Positions 37,024-48,982 of a stretch of DNA of 64,000 nucleotides are shown here, one piece after another. How positions within the stretch are numbered: the first letter of the stretch is position 1; each line of letters starts with the position of its first letter. The stretch comes from Bradyrhizobium iriomotense. GTDB taxonomy: Bacteria; Pseudomonadota; Alphaproteobacteria; Rhizobiales; Xanthobacteraceae. Location: positions 1 to 64,000 of the forward strand of contig NZ_JAFCLP010000014.1 in assembly GCF_018129405.1 (NCBI RefSeq). The letters run 5' to 3'. The notes under the pieces were generated by a model that saw only the letters and a program-made list of their open reading frames with translations, was not told the origin of the DNA and did not search any database. A program made the position numbers and the translations under genes.

Positions 37024-37986
37024 ATGAAATTTAGCCGGCAAACAACGCTTCGTGCGCAAGCCACCGTGGCCGGCGTCGGCGTTCATTCCGGTCTTCCCGT
37101 CACTCTCACGCTTGGGCCTGCGCCTATCGACGCGGGTTTTATTTTTGTCCGCACGGGCCTCGAGGGAAGTGACCGCGAAGTTCAGGCGACCGCCGATCAG
37201 GTGATCGCGACCGACCTCGCCACCGTCCTCGGCGATCGTAACGGTCCGCTCGTCTCGACCGCCGAGCATGTGCTTGCTGCACTGCGCGGCATGGGCGTGG
37301 ATAACGCCACGATCGAGCTCGACGGGCCGGAAGTGCCCATCATGGACGGCAGCGCCGCGGCCTTCGTTGCCGCCATCGACCAGGCCGGCATCGTCACCCA
37401 GTCCGCGCAGCGCCGCTTCATCCAGGTTTTGAAGCCGATCTCGGCCAAGATCGGCGACTCCTTCGGCGAGATCCGGCCCTATGCCAACGGGTTCCGCGCC
37501 GAGGTCGAGATCGACTTCACCAATCCCGTCATCGGCCAGCAGAGCTACGCACTCGAGCTCAACCCGGAACGTTTCCGCCGCGAAATCGGCCGTGCCCGGA
37601 CCTTCGGTCTGATGTGCGACGTCGCCCGGCTCTGGAGCGCGGGCTATGCCCTCGGCGCCTCCTTCGACAACACCGTCGTGTTCGACGAGGAGCGGCTGCT
37701 CAACACCGAGGGCCTGCGCTACGCCGACGAATGTGCCCGTCACAAGGTGCTGGACGTGATCGGTGACCTCGCGCTGGCCGGCCTGCCGCTGCTTGGCGCC
37801 TACCGTTCGGTCCGTGGCGGCCACAAGCTCAACCACGCCGTCCTGACCGCTCTGCTTGCCGACCGTACCGCTTGGCGCGTGGTCGAGGGCGAGGCGGTGC
37901 GTCGCACCACCCGTCCAGTGGGCGAAGTCGGTCGCGGCATTGTCGGCGGCCGGATCGCTGCGGCCTACGGGCCGGACGTGTCCTGA
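37024..37986 (+). CDS. lpxC: UDP-3-O-acyl-N-acetylglucosamine deacetylase
   Basis: 320 residues, zinc amidase of the second lipid A step. Zinc ligands are in TAEHVLAALRG (His) and ECARHKVLDVIGDLALAG (His and Asp), and the catalytic Glu region is STAEH; GVDNATIELDGPEVPIMDGSA is also typical. The start is the ATG after GGGGCGGG. It follows the dcw terminator and has its own upstream motif region. bamD follows after 243 bp containing only short frames. Confidence 0.96.
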   Translation: MKFSRQTTLRAQATVAGVGVHSGLPVTLTLGPAPIDAGFIFVRTGLEGSDREVQATADQVIATDLATVLGDRNGPLVSTAEHVLAALRGMGVDNATIELDGPEVPIMDGSAAAFVAAIDQAGIVTQSAQRRFIQVLKPISAKIGDSFGEIRPYANGFRAEVEIDFTNPVIGQQSYALELNPERFRREIGRARTFGLMCDVARLWSAGYALGASFDNTVVFDEERLLNTEGLRYADECARHKVLDVIGDLALAGLPLLGAYRSVRGGHKLNHAVLTALLADRTAWRVVEGEAVRRTTRPVGEVGRGIVGGRIAAAYGPDVS

Positions 37987-38229
37987 AGGGACCAGCCGCC
38001 GCGGGCATATGACGGCAACCTGCCCCGGGAAACTCCTGGTAACCATGATCGGCTAGCATTGCGGCATGTTCGCCTTAATCCGGGCGAAATGCCTGCCTAT
38101 CCGGTCGGTTAAGGATCGTTTTTGGATACACCGGCGTGGTCGCATGGCAGGCACCACGCACCATTTCGCGCCCATGACGGGATTCATGGGCTGGCGGGCA
38201 CTGCATCACAGGGCGTCAGGGCAAAACTC

Positions 38230-39132
38230 ATGTCGGCACAGCGTATGACGCGCGGATCTCTTTCGATTTCGCCAAAGGCCTCGATTGCGGCCCGTGGGCT
38301 GCTCCAGGCTGTCACCTTCGTCCTGCTCGCGCTGCCGCTGGCCGGCTGCGGCACCGGCGACCTCTGGGACAAGTTCACCGCCAAGGACGACACCTTCGTC
38401 GAGGAGCCCGCCGACAAGATCTACAATGAGGGCCTGTACCTCATGAACGAGAAGAAGGACATGAAGGCGGCGAACAAGAAGTTCGAGGAGGTCGACCGCC
38501 AGCATCCTTATTCCGATTGGGCCCGCAAATCGCTGCTGATGTCGGCCTACGCCTCCTACCAGGGCGGCGACTATGACGGCTGCATCGGCGCCGCCACCCG
38601 CTACGTCACGCTGCATCCCGGCAGCCCGGACGCGGCCTATGCGCAATACCTGATCGCCGCCTCGCATTACGACCAGATCCCGGACATCAGCCGCGACCAG
38701 AGCCGCACCGAGAAGGCGATCGCCTCGCTGGAAGAGGTGGTGCGCAAATATCCGACGTCCGAATATGCGACCTCCGCCAAGGCCAAGATCGAGGGCGCCC
38801 GCGACCAGCTCGCCGGCAAGGAAATGAACGTCGGCCGCTACTACATGCAGAAGCGCGACTACACCGCCGCGATCAACCGCTACAAGGCCGTCGTCACCCA
38901 GTACCAGACCACGCGCCACGTCGAGGAGGCGCTCTACCGGCTGACCGAAGCCTATATGGCGATCGGCATCGTCGGCGAGGCGCAGACCGCGGCCGCCGTG
39001 CTCGGCCACAATTTTCCTGACAGCCGCTGGTACAAGGACGCCTATAATCTTGTAAAATCGGGTGGTCTCGAGCCGAGCGAGAATCAGGGGTCCTGGATCA
39101 GCAAGACCTTCAAGAAGATGGGCCTCGGCTAG
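38230..39132 (+). CDS. bamD: Outer-membrane assembly lipoprotein BamD
   Basis: 300 residues from MSAQRMTRGSL; an ATG 5 codons later is also possible. The lipobox LPLAGC lies near residue 38. Five TPR-like repeats follow (NEGLYLMNEKKDMKAANKKFEEVDRQ first), with the BamD mark HPYSDWARKSLLMSAYASYQGGDYDGCI. It scaffolds the BAM complex that inserts outer-membrane proteins. GGTTAAGG at 38109 and a T-run upstream may be promoter parts. recN begins 17 nt after its stop. Confidence 0.95.
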   Translation: MSAQRMTRGSLSISPKASIAARGLLQAVTFVLLALPLAGCGTGDLWDKFTAKDDTFVEEPADKIYNEGLYLMNEKKDMKAANKKFEEVDRQHPYSDWARKSLLMSAYASYQGGDYDGCIGAATRYVTLHPGSPDAAYAQYLIAASHYDQIPDISRDQSRTEKAIASLEEVVRKYPTSEYATSAKAKIEGARDQLAGKEMNVGRYYMQKRDYTAAINRYKAVVTQYQTTRHVEEALYRLTEAYMAIGIVGEAQTAAAVLGHNFPDSRWYKDAYNLVKSGGLEPSENQGSWISKTFKKMGLG

Positions 39133-39148
39133 GAAATTTTGGGGTTCC

Positions 39149-40837
39149 ATGCTGGCGCGTCTGTCGATCCGTGACATCGTCCTGATCGAACGGCTCGATA
39201 TCGAATTCGCCACCGGCCTTGCCGTTTTGACCGGCGAAACCGGGGCGGGCAAATCCATTCTGCTCGATGCCTTTGCGCTGGCGCTCGGCGGCCGCGGCGA
39301 TGCCGGCCTCGTGCGCCACGGCGCGGAGCAGGGGCAGGTCACCGCCGTCTTCGATATCCCGAAGAATCACCCCGCGACGAAGATCCTGGCCGAGAACGGG
39401 CTGGACGACGCGAGCGTTGCAGAGTCTTGCGAGATGATTCTGCGCCGGGTCCAGCTCGCCGACGGCCGCACCCGCGCCTTCATCAACGACCAGTCGATCA
39501 GCGTGCAGACGCTGAAGGCGGTCGGCACCGCCTTGGTCGAGATCCACGGCCAGCATGACGAGCGCGCGCTGGTCGATGCCGCCACGCATCGCCGCCTGCT
39601 CGACGCCTTTGCCGGCCTGGAGAAGGACGTCGCAGCGGTCGAAGAGCTGTGGGACGCCCGCCGTACCGCCAATACCGCTCTGGAAGAGCATCGCGCCGGC
39701 ATGGAGCGCGCCGCGCGCGAGGCCGACTATCTGCGCCACGCCTCCGACGAGCTGAAGCAGCTCGCGCCGAAGGAGGGCGAGGAGACGTCGCTGGCCCAGC
39801 GTCGCACCACGATGATGCAGGGCGAGAAGATCGCCTCCGATTTGCGCGAGGCGGAGGAGGCGGTGTGCGGCAACCATTCGCCGGTCGCGGCCCTGTCGGC
39901 GGCGGTGCGCCGGCTTGAGCGCCGCGGCGTCAACTCGCCGGCGCTGGTCGAGCCCGCGGTGAAGGCGATCGACGCCGCAATCAACGCGCTGGAGGAAGCC
40001 GACCAGCATCTCCAAGCCGCGCTGGCCGCGACCGACTTCGACCCGGCCGAGCTCGAACGCATCGAGGAGCGGCTGTTCGCCCTGCGTGCCGCCTCGCGCA
40101 AATATTCGACCCCGGTCGACCAGCTCGCGGCGCTCGCCGCCAAATACGCCGCCGATGTGGTGCTGATCGACGCCGGTGCCTCGCAGTTGAAGAAGCTGGA
40201 GCAGGCCGCGATCGAGGCAGATAGCCGCTATGCGGCCGCCGCCAAGAAGCTGTCGCTGGCGCGGCAGAAGTCGGCGGAAAAGCTCAACAAGGCCGTCAAT
40301 GCCGAGCTCGCCCCGCTCAAGCTCGAACGCGCCAAATTCATGACCCAGGTCGAGACCGACGAAGCCACTCCGGGCCCGCAAGGGTTCGACCGCGTCGAGT
40401 TCTGGGTGCAGACCAATCCGGGCACCAAGCCGGGGCCGCTGATGAAGGTCGCCTCCGGCGGCGAGCTGTCGCGCTTCCTGCTGGCGCTCAAGGTCGTGCT
40501 GTCCGATCGCGGCTCGGCGCCGACGCTGGTGTTCGACGAGATCGACACAGGCGTCGGCGGTGCGGTCGCGGATGCCATCGGCGGGCGCCTGGCGCGGCTT
40601 GCCGGCAAGGTGCAGGTGATGGCCGTGACCCATGCCCCGCAGGTTGCCGCGCGGGCCGACCAGCATCTGCTCATCTCCAAGGACGCCCTCGACAAGGGCA
40701 AGCGCGTCGCCACCCGCGTCAATGCGCTCGCCGCCGAACACCGCCGCGAGGAGATCGCTCGCATGCTCGCCGGCGCCGAGATCACGGCCGAGGCGAGGGC
40801 GGCCGCGGAGAGGCTGCTGAAGGCGGCGACGGCTTGA
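39149..40837 (+). CDS. recN: DNA repair ATPase RecN
   Basis: 562 residues of SMC type. Walker A GETGAGKS at 29-36, two coiled-coil arms (about 155-220 and 280-370), then signature SGGELSRFLLALKVVL and Walker B TLVFDEIDTGVGG, followed by MAVTHAPQVAARAD. It helps in recombinational repair of double-strand breaks. An earlier in-frame start would overlap bamD and is not used. No LexA-type box was identified upstream, so it is probably co-transcribed with bamD. Confidence 0.96.
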   Translation: MLARLSIRDIVLIERLDIEFATGLAVLTGETGAGKSILLDAFALALGGRGDAGLVRHGAEQGQVTAVFDIPKNHPATKILAENGLDDASVAESCEMILRRVQLADGRTRAFINDQSISVQTLKAVGTALVEIHGQHDERALVDAATHRRLLDAFAGLEKDVAAVEELWDARRTANTALEEHRAGMERAAREADYLRHASDELKQLAPKEGEETSLAQRRTTMMQGEKIASDLREAEEAVCGNHSPVAALSAAVRRLERRGVNSPALVEPAVKAIDAAINALEEADQHLQAALAATDFDPAELERIEERLFALRAASRKYSTPVDQLAALAAKYAADVVLIDAGASQLKKLEQAAIEADSRYAAAAKKLSLARQKSAEKLNKAVNAELAPLKLERAKFMTQVETDEATPGPQGFDRVEFWVQTNPGTKPGPLMKVASGGELSRFLLALKVVLSDRGSAPTLVFDEIDTGVGGAVADAIGGRLARLAGKVQVMAVTHAPQVAARADQHLLISKDALDKGKRVATRVNALAAEHRREEIARMLAGAEITAEARAAAERLLKAATA

Positions 40838-40843
40838 TTCACT

Positions 40844-43162
<2,319 letters not shown>

Positions 43163-43288
43163 TCGTTGTTTTTTCCTTCTCCCCTTGTCCGAGTCGGGCC
43201 ACCTTTGGATATGGCTTGCTTGCTTCCTCTGTGAGATGGCAACGGCCCGGTTTGGTGAGGAGCATGCTTCCCAGATGAGGTTCGGCTT

Positions 43289-43948
43289 TCACCAAATCCC
43301 CGGGATGAGCCGCCATCGGACGCGCGCGGCGTAATCAGAATAGCCCGCAAGCTCTGCCTGAAGAATTCGATCCTCCGTAATAGTGCGATAGAGCAGAAAC
43401 GGCAGGCTGAAGATCACAACGAGCACGGCCGCGAGCCAGGACCCGAGTGCGGGTCCGCTTGCCGCTATGATCAGAATCCCGGCAGTGTATCCGGGATGGC
43501 GGACGAAGGCGTAGGGTCCCGTGGTGACGACGTACTGGCCGCGGTCGGTCTGGATGCGAATTGCAGAGGAAAAAAACCGATTCACGCGCATGGCCCATAG
43601 TGCCAGAGCGTAGCCGGCTGCGAACGTGAACAGGCAAATGCCTTGCAGCCAGCCGGGCACGTCGTCGCTCCAATGCAAACGACCACGGTCGAGCCCTGCA
43701 ACGATCCAATGCATGAACAGAACGAGCGTGAAGACCCTCAACGCGAGCGGCGGCTTCTTGCCGCCCGGCCGCATACGCTCGCGCAGGAGGTCCGGATCGA
43801 GCGCCGCAAACGAAACGATCATGACAACGGCCAGGATTGCAAGATACGCCCAAAAGCCCGGGATGGCGACCGTGCCGGCCGCTGCGAACAATGCGGCGGC
43901 CGCCGCGACCACGAACAGACCTGCCGTGAGGTAAGCCGAGACTGGCAT
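43289..43948 (-). CDS. Isoprenylcysteine carboxyl methyltransferase-like membrane protein
   Basis: 219 residues with about five membrane spans. The C-terminal part has the ICMT/phospholipid-methyltransferase motif TTGPYAFVRHPGYTAGIL followed by an acidic segment and YSDYAARVRWRLIPG. Bacterial members are membrane SAM-dependent methyltransferases acting on lipids or small molecules, and the substrate here is unknown. It converges with ligA and has no obvious operon partner. The Shine-Dalgarno is weak. Confidence 0.85.
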   Translation of the reverse strand: MPVSAYLTAGLFVVAAAAALFAAAGTVAIPGFWAYLAILAVVMIVSFAALDPDLLRERMRPGGKKPPLALRVFTLVLFMHWIVAGLDRGRLHWSDDVPGWLQGICLFTFAAGYALALWAMRVNRFFSSAIRIQTDRGQYVVTTGPYAFVRHPGYTAGILIIAASGPALGSWLAAVLVVIFSLPFLLYRTITEDRILQAELAGYSDYAARVRWRLIPGIW

Positions 43949-44044
43949 CCGCTACTTTACCATTTCAGAGGAGGCGAAGTAGTGCCACACGTCACCCCGG
44001 ATTCCGGCCAGTGGCCTATGGCGCCGCGCACCGCGTGCCATGCC

Positions 44045-45322
44045 TCACATCATCCCCGCCTCTTCCTCCTCCGCCTGCTCGATCAGCGCCTCGCTCACCA
44101 CGACCTCGCGGCGGGGGACGACGAAGATCATCGTGCAGGCGCAGAGCAGCGAGATCGCGAGGACCGCCGAGGTCAGCGGCAGGGTCGTTGTGGAATGGCC
44201 GCCGAGATAGGCGCCGAACTGCGACATCAGCGCGCCGAGGCCCTGTTGCAGAAAGCCCATCGCGCCCGACGCCGTGCCGGCGGCCTCGGGGCGGACGCTG
44301 ATGGCGCCGGCCGCGGAATTTGCCATCACGATGGCGTTGCCGGCCATCACGATCATCTGGGTGCCGAACAGCCAGAGTGGGGCCGCGTTCAGTCCCGTCA
44401 AGCTCCAGAGCAGGTTCAAGATGCTGCCGCCGAGCTGCAGCGCCAGCCCGAACCAGATCAGCTTCTCCAGCGAGTGGCGCGGCGCAAAGCGCACGCAGAG
44501 CAGATTGCCGACGAGAAAGGCGAGGCTGCTGGTGGCAAACCACGCACCATATTCGACGGTGGTTCGGCCCATCTGCGTGACCACGATGTACGGACCGCCG
44601 CCGGCGAAGGTGAAGATGATCTGCGAGGCGAGCACCTGGCACAGCACGTAGCCGACGAAGGCGCGGTTCCTGATCAGGCTGCCGACATCGCCGCGAAAGC
44701 CGCTGCCGGCCGCACGGTCGCGGCGCGTCTCCGGCAGCGCGAGCGCGATGCCGATCGCGACCGCAAGAGAGCCTGCGGTGATCGCGTAGAAGATCGCGCG
44801 CCAGCCGAACGCGGTCTCGATCAGGCCGCCGGTCAGCGGCGAGAGCATCTGTGCGATCATCATGACGGCGATGACGAGGCTGATCATGGCGCCGATGCGC
44901 TCGCGCTCGTAGAGATCGCGGATAATGGCGCGGCTCACCACCATACCGGTAGCCCCGCCGAGAGCCTGGAAGAAACGCGCTGCGATCAGCTGAGGCAGGC
45001 TCTCGGCGAAGACGCAGCCGATGCTCGCCGCGACCATCAGCGCGAGCCCTGCCAGCAGCACCGGGCGCCGCCCGAACTTGTCGGACAGCGGGCCCATGAT
45101 CAGTTGCGAGCAGGCGATGCCGACCATGTAAAGCGACACCGTCATCTGCGCGATCGAGATGTCGCTGCCGAAATTCGTCGCCAGCACGGGGAGCGCCGGA
45201 ACCAGCATGTAGAGCGAGATCGGCGCGACGCCCGTCATGCAGACGAGCAACAGCAGCATCGCGCGCGAGCTCGCGATGTCTTTCGTTGCCGCTTCCGGCG
45301 GCCTGCTGATCATGCCGTGCAT
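44045..45322 (-). CDS. Bcr/CflA-family multidrug exporter (MFS, DHA1)
   Basis: 425 residues with 12 predicted spans. The N-terminal half has the Bcr/CflA pattern (GVAPISLYMLVPALPVLA; GPLSDKFGRRPVLLAGL as motif A; FFQALGGATGMVVSRAIIRDLY). It exports drugs such as bicyclomycin or small metabolites by proton antiport. The first ATG (45322) and one 3 codons later are both possible. The C-terminal tail is Glu-rich. It stands alone, with a palindromic repeat upstream on its 5' side. Confidence 0.93.
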   Translation of the reverse strand: MHGMISRPPEAATKDIASSRAMLLLLVCMTGVAPISLYMLVPALPVLATNFGSDISIAQMTVSLYMVGIACSQLIMGPLSDKFGRRPVLLAGLALMVAASIGCVFAESLPQLIAARFFQALGGATGMVVSRAIIRDLYERERIGAMISLVIAVMMIAQMLSPLTGGLIETAFGWRAIFYAITAGSLAVAIGIALALPETRRDRAAGSGFRGDVGSLIRNRAFVGYVLCQVLASQIIFTFAGGGPYIVVTQMGRTTVEYGAWFATSSLAFLVGNLLCVRFAPRHSLEKLIWFGLALQLGGSILNLLWSLTGLNAAPLWLFGTQMIVMAGNAIVMANSAAGAISVRPEAAGTASGAMGFLQQGLGALMSQFGAYLGGHSTTTLPLTSAVLAISLLCACTMIFVVPRREVVVSEALIEQAEEEEAGMM

Positions 45323-45474
45323 AAGTGTCCGTCTTTCGAAGTCGAATCGACTGTAGCGTGCTCACGCAAGACGGATATCGGCGTTTCGGAATGCGGCTAT
45401 TCGGATTTTGGGACGGTTATGATTGCAGCGCGATGGCGACCGATTGGGCGCACATCTCGTTCCACAAGTGCAAT

Positions 45475-45574
45475 GTCATTCCCCGCGAAAGCGGGGAATC
45501 CAGTATTCCAGAGACGGAAGTGGGATACGGAGACGCTGCGGCGTACTGGATGCCCGCCTTCGCGGGGCATGACG
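45475..45574. repeat. Palindromic repeat, GTCAT-CCCGCGAAAGCGGG family
   Basis: Left GTCATTCCCCGCGAAAGCGG and right CCCGCCTTCGCGGGGCATGAC, with inner CCAGTATTCCAG and CGTACTGGATG. It is the second full copy of the family at 5983-6095. The remaining part of the 45323-45623 gap shows nothing gene-like. Confidence 0.78.
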
Positions 45575-45623
45575 GCTGTGGGTGAGGGGGCAGCCTTGCG
45601 CAAATCGCGTAGCGCTATGCGCG

Positions 45624-47453
45624 CTACGCCTTCAGCTCCGCCGTCGCCTGATCGAGCCAGGCCCTGGTCGCCTCGTCCAGCGCCGGTCGCACCTCGGCCC
45701 GCACGCGCGCATGGTAGGCGTTGAGCCAGTCGAGCTCGTCCTTGCTCAGCATGGCGACGTCGATCAGCCGGCGGTCGATCGGCGCCAGGGTCAGCGTCTC
45801 GAAGGCGTTCATCGGCTTCTCGGCGCCCTTGATGTCGGCGGCGACGACGAGCTCGAGATTCTCGATGCGGATGCCGAAGCCGTCGGTCTTGTAGTAGCCG
45901 GGCTCGTTGGAGAGGATCATGCCGCGCTTCAGCGGCGTGATGCCGAGCTTCGAGATCCGGGCCGGCCCCTCATGCACCGAGAGATAGCTGCCGACGCCAT
46001 GGCCGGTGCCGTGCTCGAAATCGACGCCGGCGGCCCAGAGATATTGCCGCGCCAGCGTGTCGAGCTGTGCGCCGGTGGTGCCGTCGGGGAAGACCGCGCG
46101 CGCGATGGCGATGTGGCCGCGCAGCACGCGGGTGAAGCGGTCGCGCATCTCGTACGTGGGTTCGCCCACCGCCATGGTGCGCGTGACGTCGGTGGTGCCG
46201 TCTTCATATTGCGCGCCGGAATCGATCAGCAGGAGATCGCCGGGCGCGATCCGCCGGTTGCTCTTGCGGGTGACGCGGTAGTGCACGATGGCGCCGTTCG
46301 GGCCGGTGCCCGAGATGGTCGGGAACGACACGTCCTTGAGCGCGCCGGTGTCGCGGCGGAATGTCTCCAGCGCCTCGACCGCGTCGATCTCGGTGAGCTT
46401 GCCGCTTGGTGCTTCGCGATCGACCCACGCCAGGAAACGCGCCAGCGCCACGGCGTCGCGCACATGGGCCGTCTTGGTGCCCTTGATCTCGGTCGCGTTC
46501 TTGACCGCCTTCAACAATGCAATCGGGTCGCTGCCGCGCACCGGCTTGCCGCCGGCGCCCGCGATCAGCCGGCTCAGCGCCTCGGCCGCAGTCGCATTGT
46601 CGAGCGCGATCGCCGCGCCGCTTTTGGCGAGCGCCATCAGCGTCGGCGCCATCGCATCGGGCTCGCGCACGTCGGCGGACTGTTCGAGATGGTCGCGCGA
46701 GAGGTTGGAGAGCTTGCGGTGGTCGATGAAGATGGTGGGGCGGCCGTCCTTCGGCACCAGCGCGTAGGACAGCGGCAGCGGCGTATGCGCGACGTCGGCG
46801 CCGCGGATGTTGAAGGTCCAGGCCACCGCATGGCTGTCCGACAGCACCAGCGCGTCGGTGCCGAGCTTGGCGATCTCGCCCCTGATCTGCGTCAGCTTCT
46901 CGGCCTCGGTGACGCCGGCATGCTGGAGGCTGTGCACGGCGACGGGGGCCAGCGGCGGCTGCGGCCGGTCCTGCCAGATCGCATCGACCGGATTGCCGTC
47001 GACGGCGACGAACTCGGCGCCGGCCTTGGCGCAGGCGGCGGACAGGCGCTCGGCTGCCGCAAAAGTGTGCAGCCAAGGATCAAATCCGAGGCGATCGCCC
47101 GCCTTCAGATGCGCCGACACCCAGCTCTCCGGCGGCGGATCGATCAGCGATTCCACCGCCCAGGCCTTGGCATCGACCTGCTTGGCCGCCTGGAGCGTGT
47201 AGCGACCGTCGACGAACAACGCGGCCTCGCGGGCCAGCACCACCGCGAAGCCCGCCGAACCGGTGAATCCGGTCAGCCAGGCCAGCCGCTCTTCCGACGG
47301 AGGCACATATTCGTTCTGCTGCTGGTCGGCGCGCGGAATGACGAAGCCGGTCAGCTTGCGGCGGGCGAGTTCTTCGCGGAGTGCGGCAAGGCGCGCAGTC
47401 AAGGCGACGCCGGCCTCGGGCTCCTCGAATGTCTGGAAGTGCGCTTCGAACAT
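45624..47453 (-). CDS. Xaa-Pro aminopeptidase (aminopeptidase P, M24B)
   Basis: 609 residues from the ATG at 47453; a start 12 codons earlier is open. Two creatinase-like N-terminal domains precede a pita-bread peptidase. Metal ligands are visible: Asp in LLIDSGAQYEDGTTDVTRT, His in HGTGHGVGSYLSVHEGP, and Glu residues in LSNEPGYYKTDGFGIRIENLELV. It removes N-terminal residues preceding proline, in the cytoplasm. The long three-domain form is like eukaryotic APP1 and other alphaproteobacterial homologues. It is a single-gene unit. Confidence 0.95.
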   Translation of the reverse strand: MFEAHFQTFEEPEAGVALTARLAALREELARRKLTGFVIPRADQQQNEYVPPSEERLAWLTGFTGSAGFAVVLAREAALFVDGRYTLQAAKQVDAKAWAVESLIDPPPESWVSAHLKAGDRLGFDPWLHTFAAAERLSAACAKAGAEFVAVDGNPVDAIWQDRPQPPLAPVAVHSLQHAGVTEAEKLTQIRGEIAKLGTDALVLSDSHAVAWTFNIRGADVAHTPLPLSYALVPKDGRPTIFIDHRKLSNLSRDHLEQSADVREPDAMAPTLMALAKSGAAIALDNATAAEALSRLIAGAGGKPVRGSDPIALLKAVKNATEIKGTKTAHVRDAVALARFLAWVDREAPSGKLTEIDAVEALETFRRDTGALKDVSFPTISGTGPNGAIVHYRVTRKSNRRIAPGDLLLIDSGAQYEDGTTDVTRTMAVGEPTYEMRDRFTRVLRGHIAIARAVFPDGTTGAQLDTLARQYLWAAGVDFEHGTGHGVGSYLSVHEGPARISKLGITPLKRGMILSNEPGYYKTDGFGIRIENLELVVAADIKGAEKPMNAFETLTLAPIDRRLIDVAMLSKDELDWLNAYHARVRAEVRPALDEATRAWLDQATAELKA

Positions 47454-47639
47454 GTGGATCACTCTAGGATCATGGGCATCGGTCCGCAATCTAGACGCAT
47501 TTGCATCGCATCTGGCATGGACTGTGCTTGAAAATGTTCCATTCGAATTGAGTGGAGTAAAGGATGCGGCAGTTGCGCTTCGTCCGGATAACAGGGAAAT
47601 TCGAGCAAGTGGTTCATCTCAACGGCGAGGGGACACACG

Positions 47640-47819
47640 ATGCCAGCGTTCACGTTTGAGAAGATCTCGCCGCCGGTGCGCCGCGCCCCGGCCGCAACGG
47701 CACCGAAGAAGCCGCGCGGCCTCATCAGCCAGATGATCGACCGTTTCGCCGAGCGCCGCGCGAGACGCGCCCTGCGGGGCAAGCGCGTCGTGCGCCGGGA
47801 CGACAAGCCGGCGGAGTAG
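47640..47819 (+). CDS. 59-residue basic hypothetical protein
   Basis: A 59-codon ORF starts MPAFTFEKISPPVRRAP and ends RVVRRDDKPAE. It is strongly basic (about 16 Arg/Lys), with a predicted helix in the centre (GLISQMIDRFAERRARRAL). GGCGAGGGG lies about 7 nt before the ATG, a convincing ribosome site, and codon use is GC-rich. There is no family I recognise; it could be a small nucleic-acid- or membrane-binding protein. It lies between the aminopeptidase P gene (divergent) and prmA (convergent), with a repeat immediately downstream. Confidence 0.6.
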   Translation: MPAFTFEKISPPVRRAPAATAPKKPRGLISQMIDRFAERRARRALRGKRVVRRDDKPAE

Positions 47820-47837
47820 CGCGGCAACGGGCATGTC

Positions 47838-47930
47838 GTAGGGTGGGCAAAGGCGCCCTTGCGCCGTGCCCACCATCCTCCACGGTTATCGATCGTTATG
47901 GTGGGCACGCTTGCGCTTTGCCCACCCTAC
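47838..47930. repeat. Palindromic repeat, GTAGGGTGGGC family
   Basis: GTAGGGTGGGCAAAGGCGCC and GCGCTTTGCCCACCCTAC form the outer pair; GTGCCCACCAT and ATGGTGGGCAC form the inner pair around ATCGAT. It separates the small basic ORF from the convergent prmA gene. Confidence 0.8.
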
Positions 47931-47940
47931 GGCACCTCGC

Positions 47941-48828
47941 TTACCCCACCTTCCTCAGCAACAAACTGCTCCACCCCTCGATCCTCAGATGCCGCACCGG
48001 CACGAGGCCGCGCGCGCGATAGGCGGCGATCACGGCGGGGGCCTGGTGCGTCAACAGGCCGGAGAGGATGACACGGGCGCCGGGCGCCAGATGCCGCGCC
48101 ATCGGGCTCGCCAGCTGCCGCAGCGGGTTGGCGAGGATGTTGGCCAGCACCAGGTCGAACGGGCCGGCCTTGGCAAAATCCGGCGCGGCGAAGCCGGTGG
48201 CGCGGATCACCCGCACATGATGACCGACTTCGTTCAGGGTCGCGTTCTCGGCGGCGACCCGCACCGAGGGCGGGTCGATGTCGGAGGCCAGCACCGCGCG
48301 GTGCAGTGCTTTCGCCGCCGCGATGGCCAGCACGCCGGTTCCGGTGCCGAGGTCGAGCAAGCTCCTCGGGCGGGAACTCTTCAGGACATGGTCAAGCAGG
48401 AGTAAACAGCCGCGCGTGGTGCCGTGATGGCCGGTGCCGAAGGCGAGCGCCGCCTCGATCTCGATTTTGAGCTTGTTCGGCGCCACGCGGTCGCGGTCAT
48501 GGCTGCCGTGCACGACGAAGCGCCCGGCAGGCACCGGGACCAGATCTTCCAGGCTCGCCTTGACCCAGTCCTTGGCCTCGACGGTGTCGAAGGCAAGCGT
48601 GTCGGCGATCTCATTTCCTGCTGAATTTGCAACGAGTTCGCGTAAGCCCGCCTGGTCCGGCGCCTCAGCGAAATGCAGCGTGACGTCCCATTGGCCGTCC
48701 GGCCGTTCGAACGCGGCGACCGCTGCGTCACCCTCGAAAAAAACCTCGGTGAGCACGTCGACGACACGCCTTGCGGCGGCCTCGGTGCCGATCGAGAAAC
48801 TGGCGCGGTGGGTGGGGGAAGGCTGCAT
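47941..48828 (-). CDS. prmA: Ribosomal protein L11 methyltransferase
   Basis: 295 residues. The N-terminal substrate-binding domain (about 1-115) is followed by a SAM methyltransferase domain: AFGTGHHGTTRGCL, LLDLGTGTGVLAIAAAKAL (motif I), and DLVLANILANPLRQLA, the PrmA mark. It methylates ribosomal protein L11 at several lysines. The N-terminal domain is somewhat diverged from E. coli PrmA, as in other alphaproteobacteria. It is divergent from the Flp pilin gene (154 bp). Confidence 0.93.
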   Translation of the reverse strand: MQPSPTHRASFSIGTEAAARRVVDVLTEVFFEGDAAVAAFERPDGQWDVTLHFAEAPDQAGLRELVANSAGNEIADTLAFDTVEAKDWVKASLEDLVPVPAGRFVVHGSHDRDRVAPNKLKIEIEAALAFGTGHHGTTRGCLLLLDHVLKSSRPRSLLDLGTGTGVLAIAAAKALHRAVLASDIDPPSVRVAAENATLNEVGHHVRVIRATGFAAPDFAKAGPFDLVLANILANPLRQLASPMARHLAPGARVILSGLLTHQAPAVIAAYRARGLVPVRHLRIEGWSSLLLRKVG

Positions 48829-48982
48829 TCTCAGGGTTCCATCGGCTCAATTTTTGGAACTTTTGCGTGCAATTTTCCGCATAACTTGAAGCCCAGGATT
48901 AACTGGACCGAAGGTCGCACCCCGTAGATTTTCGGCTGTTGGGGCTGACCAACACAGCTTGTGATTGAAACGGAGGCACGTC

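Noticed and set aside
43163-43180. T-rich stretch after ligA as a terminator
   Set aside because: Only a 4-bp GATC pairing precedes it, too weak to call.
45582-47531. 649-codon plus-strand frame opposite aminopeptidase P
   Set aside because: The minus strand has complete metal-ligand motifs; the plus frame has only antisense-type composition.
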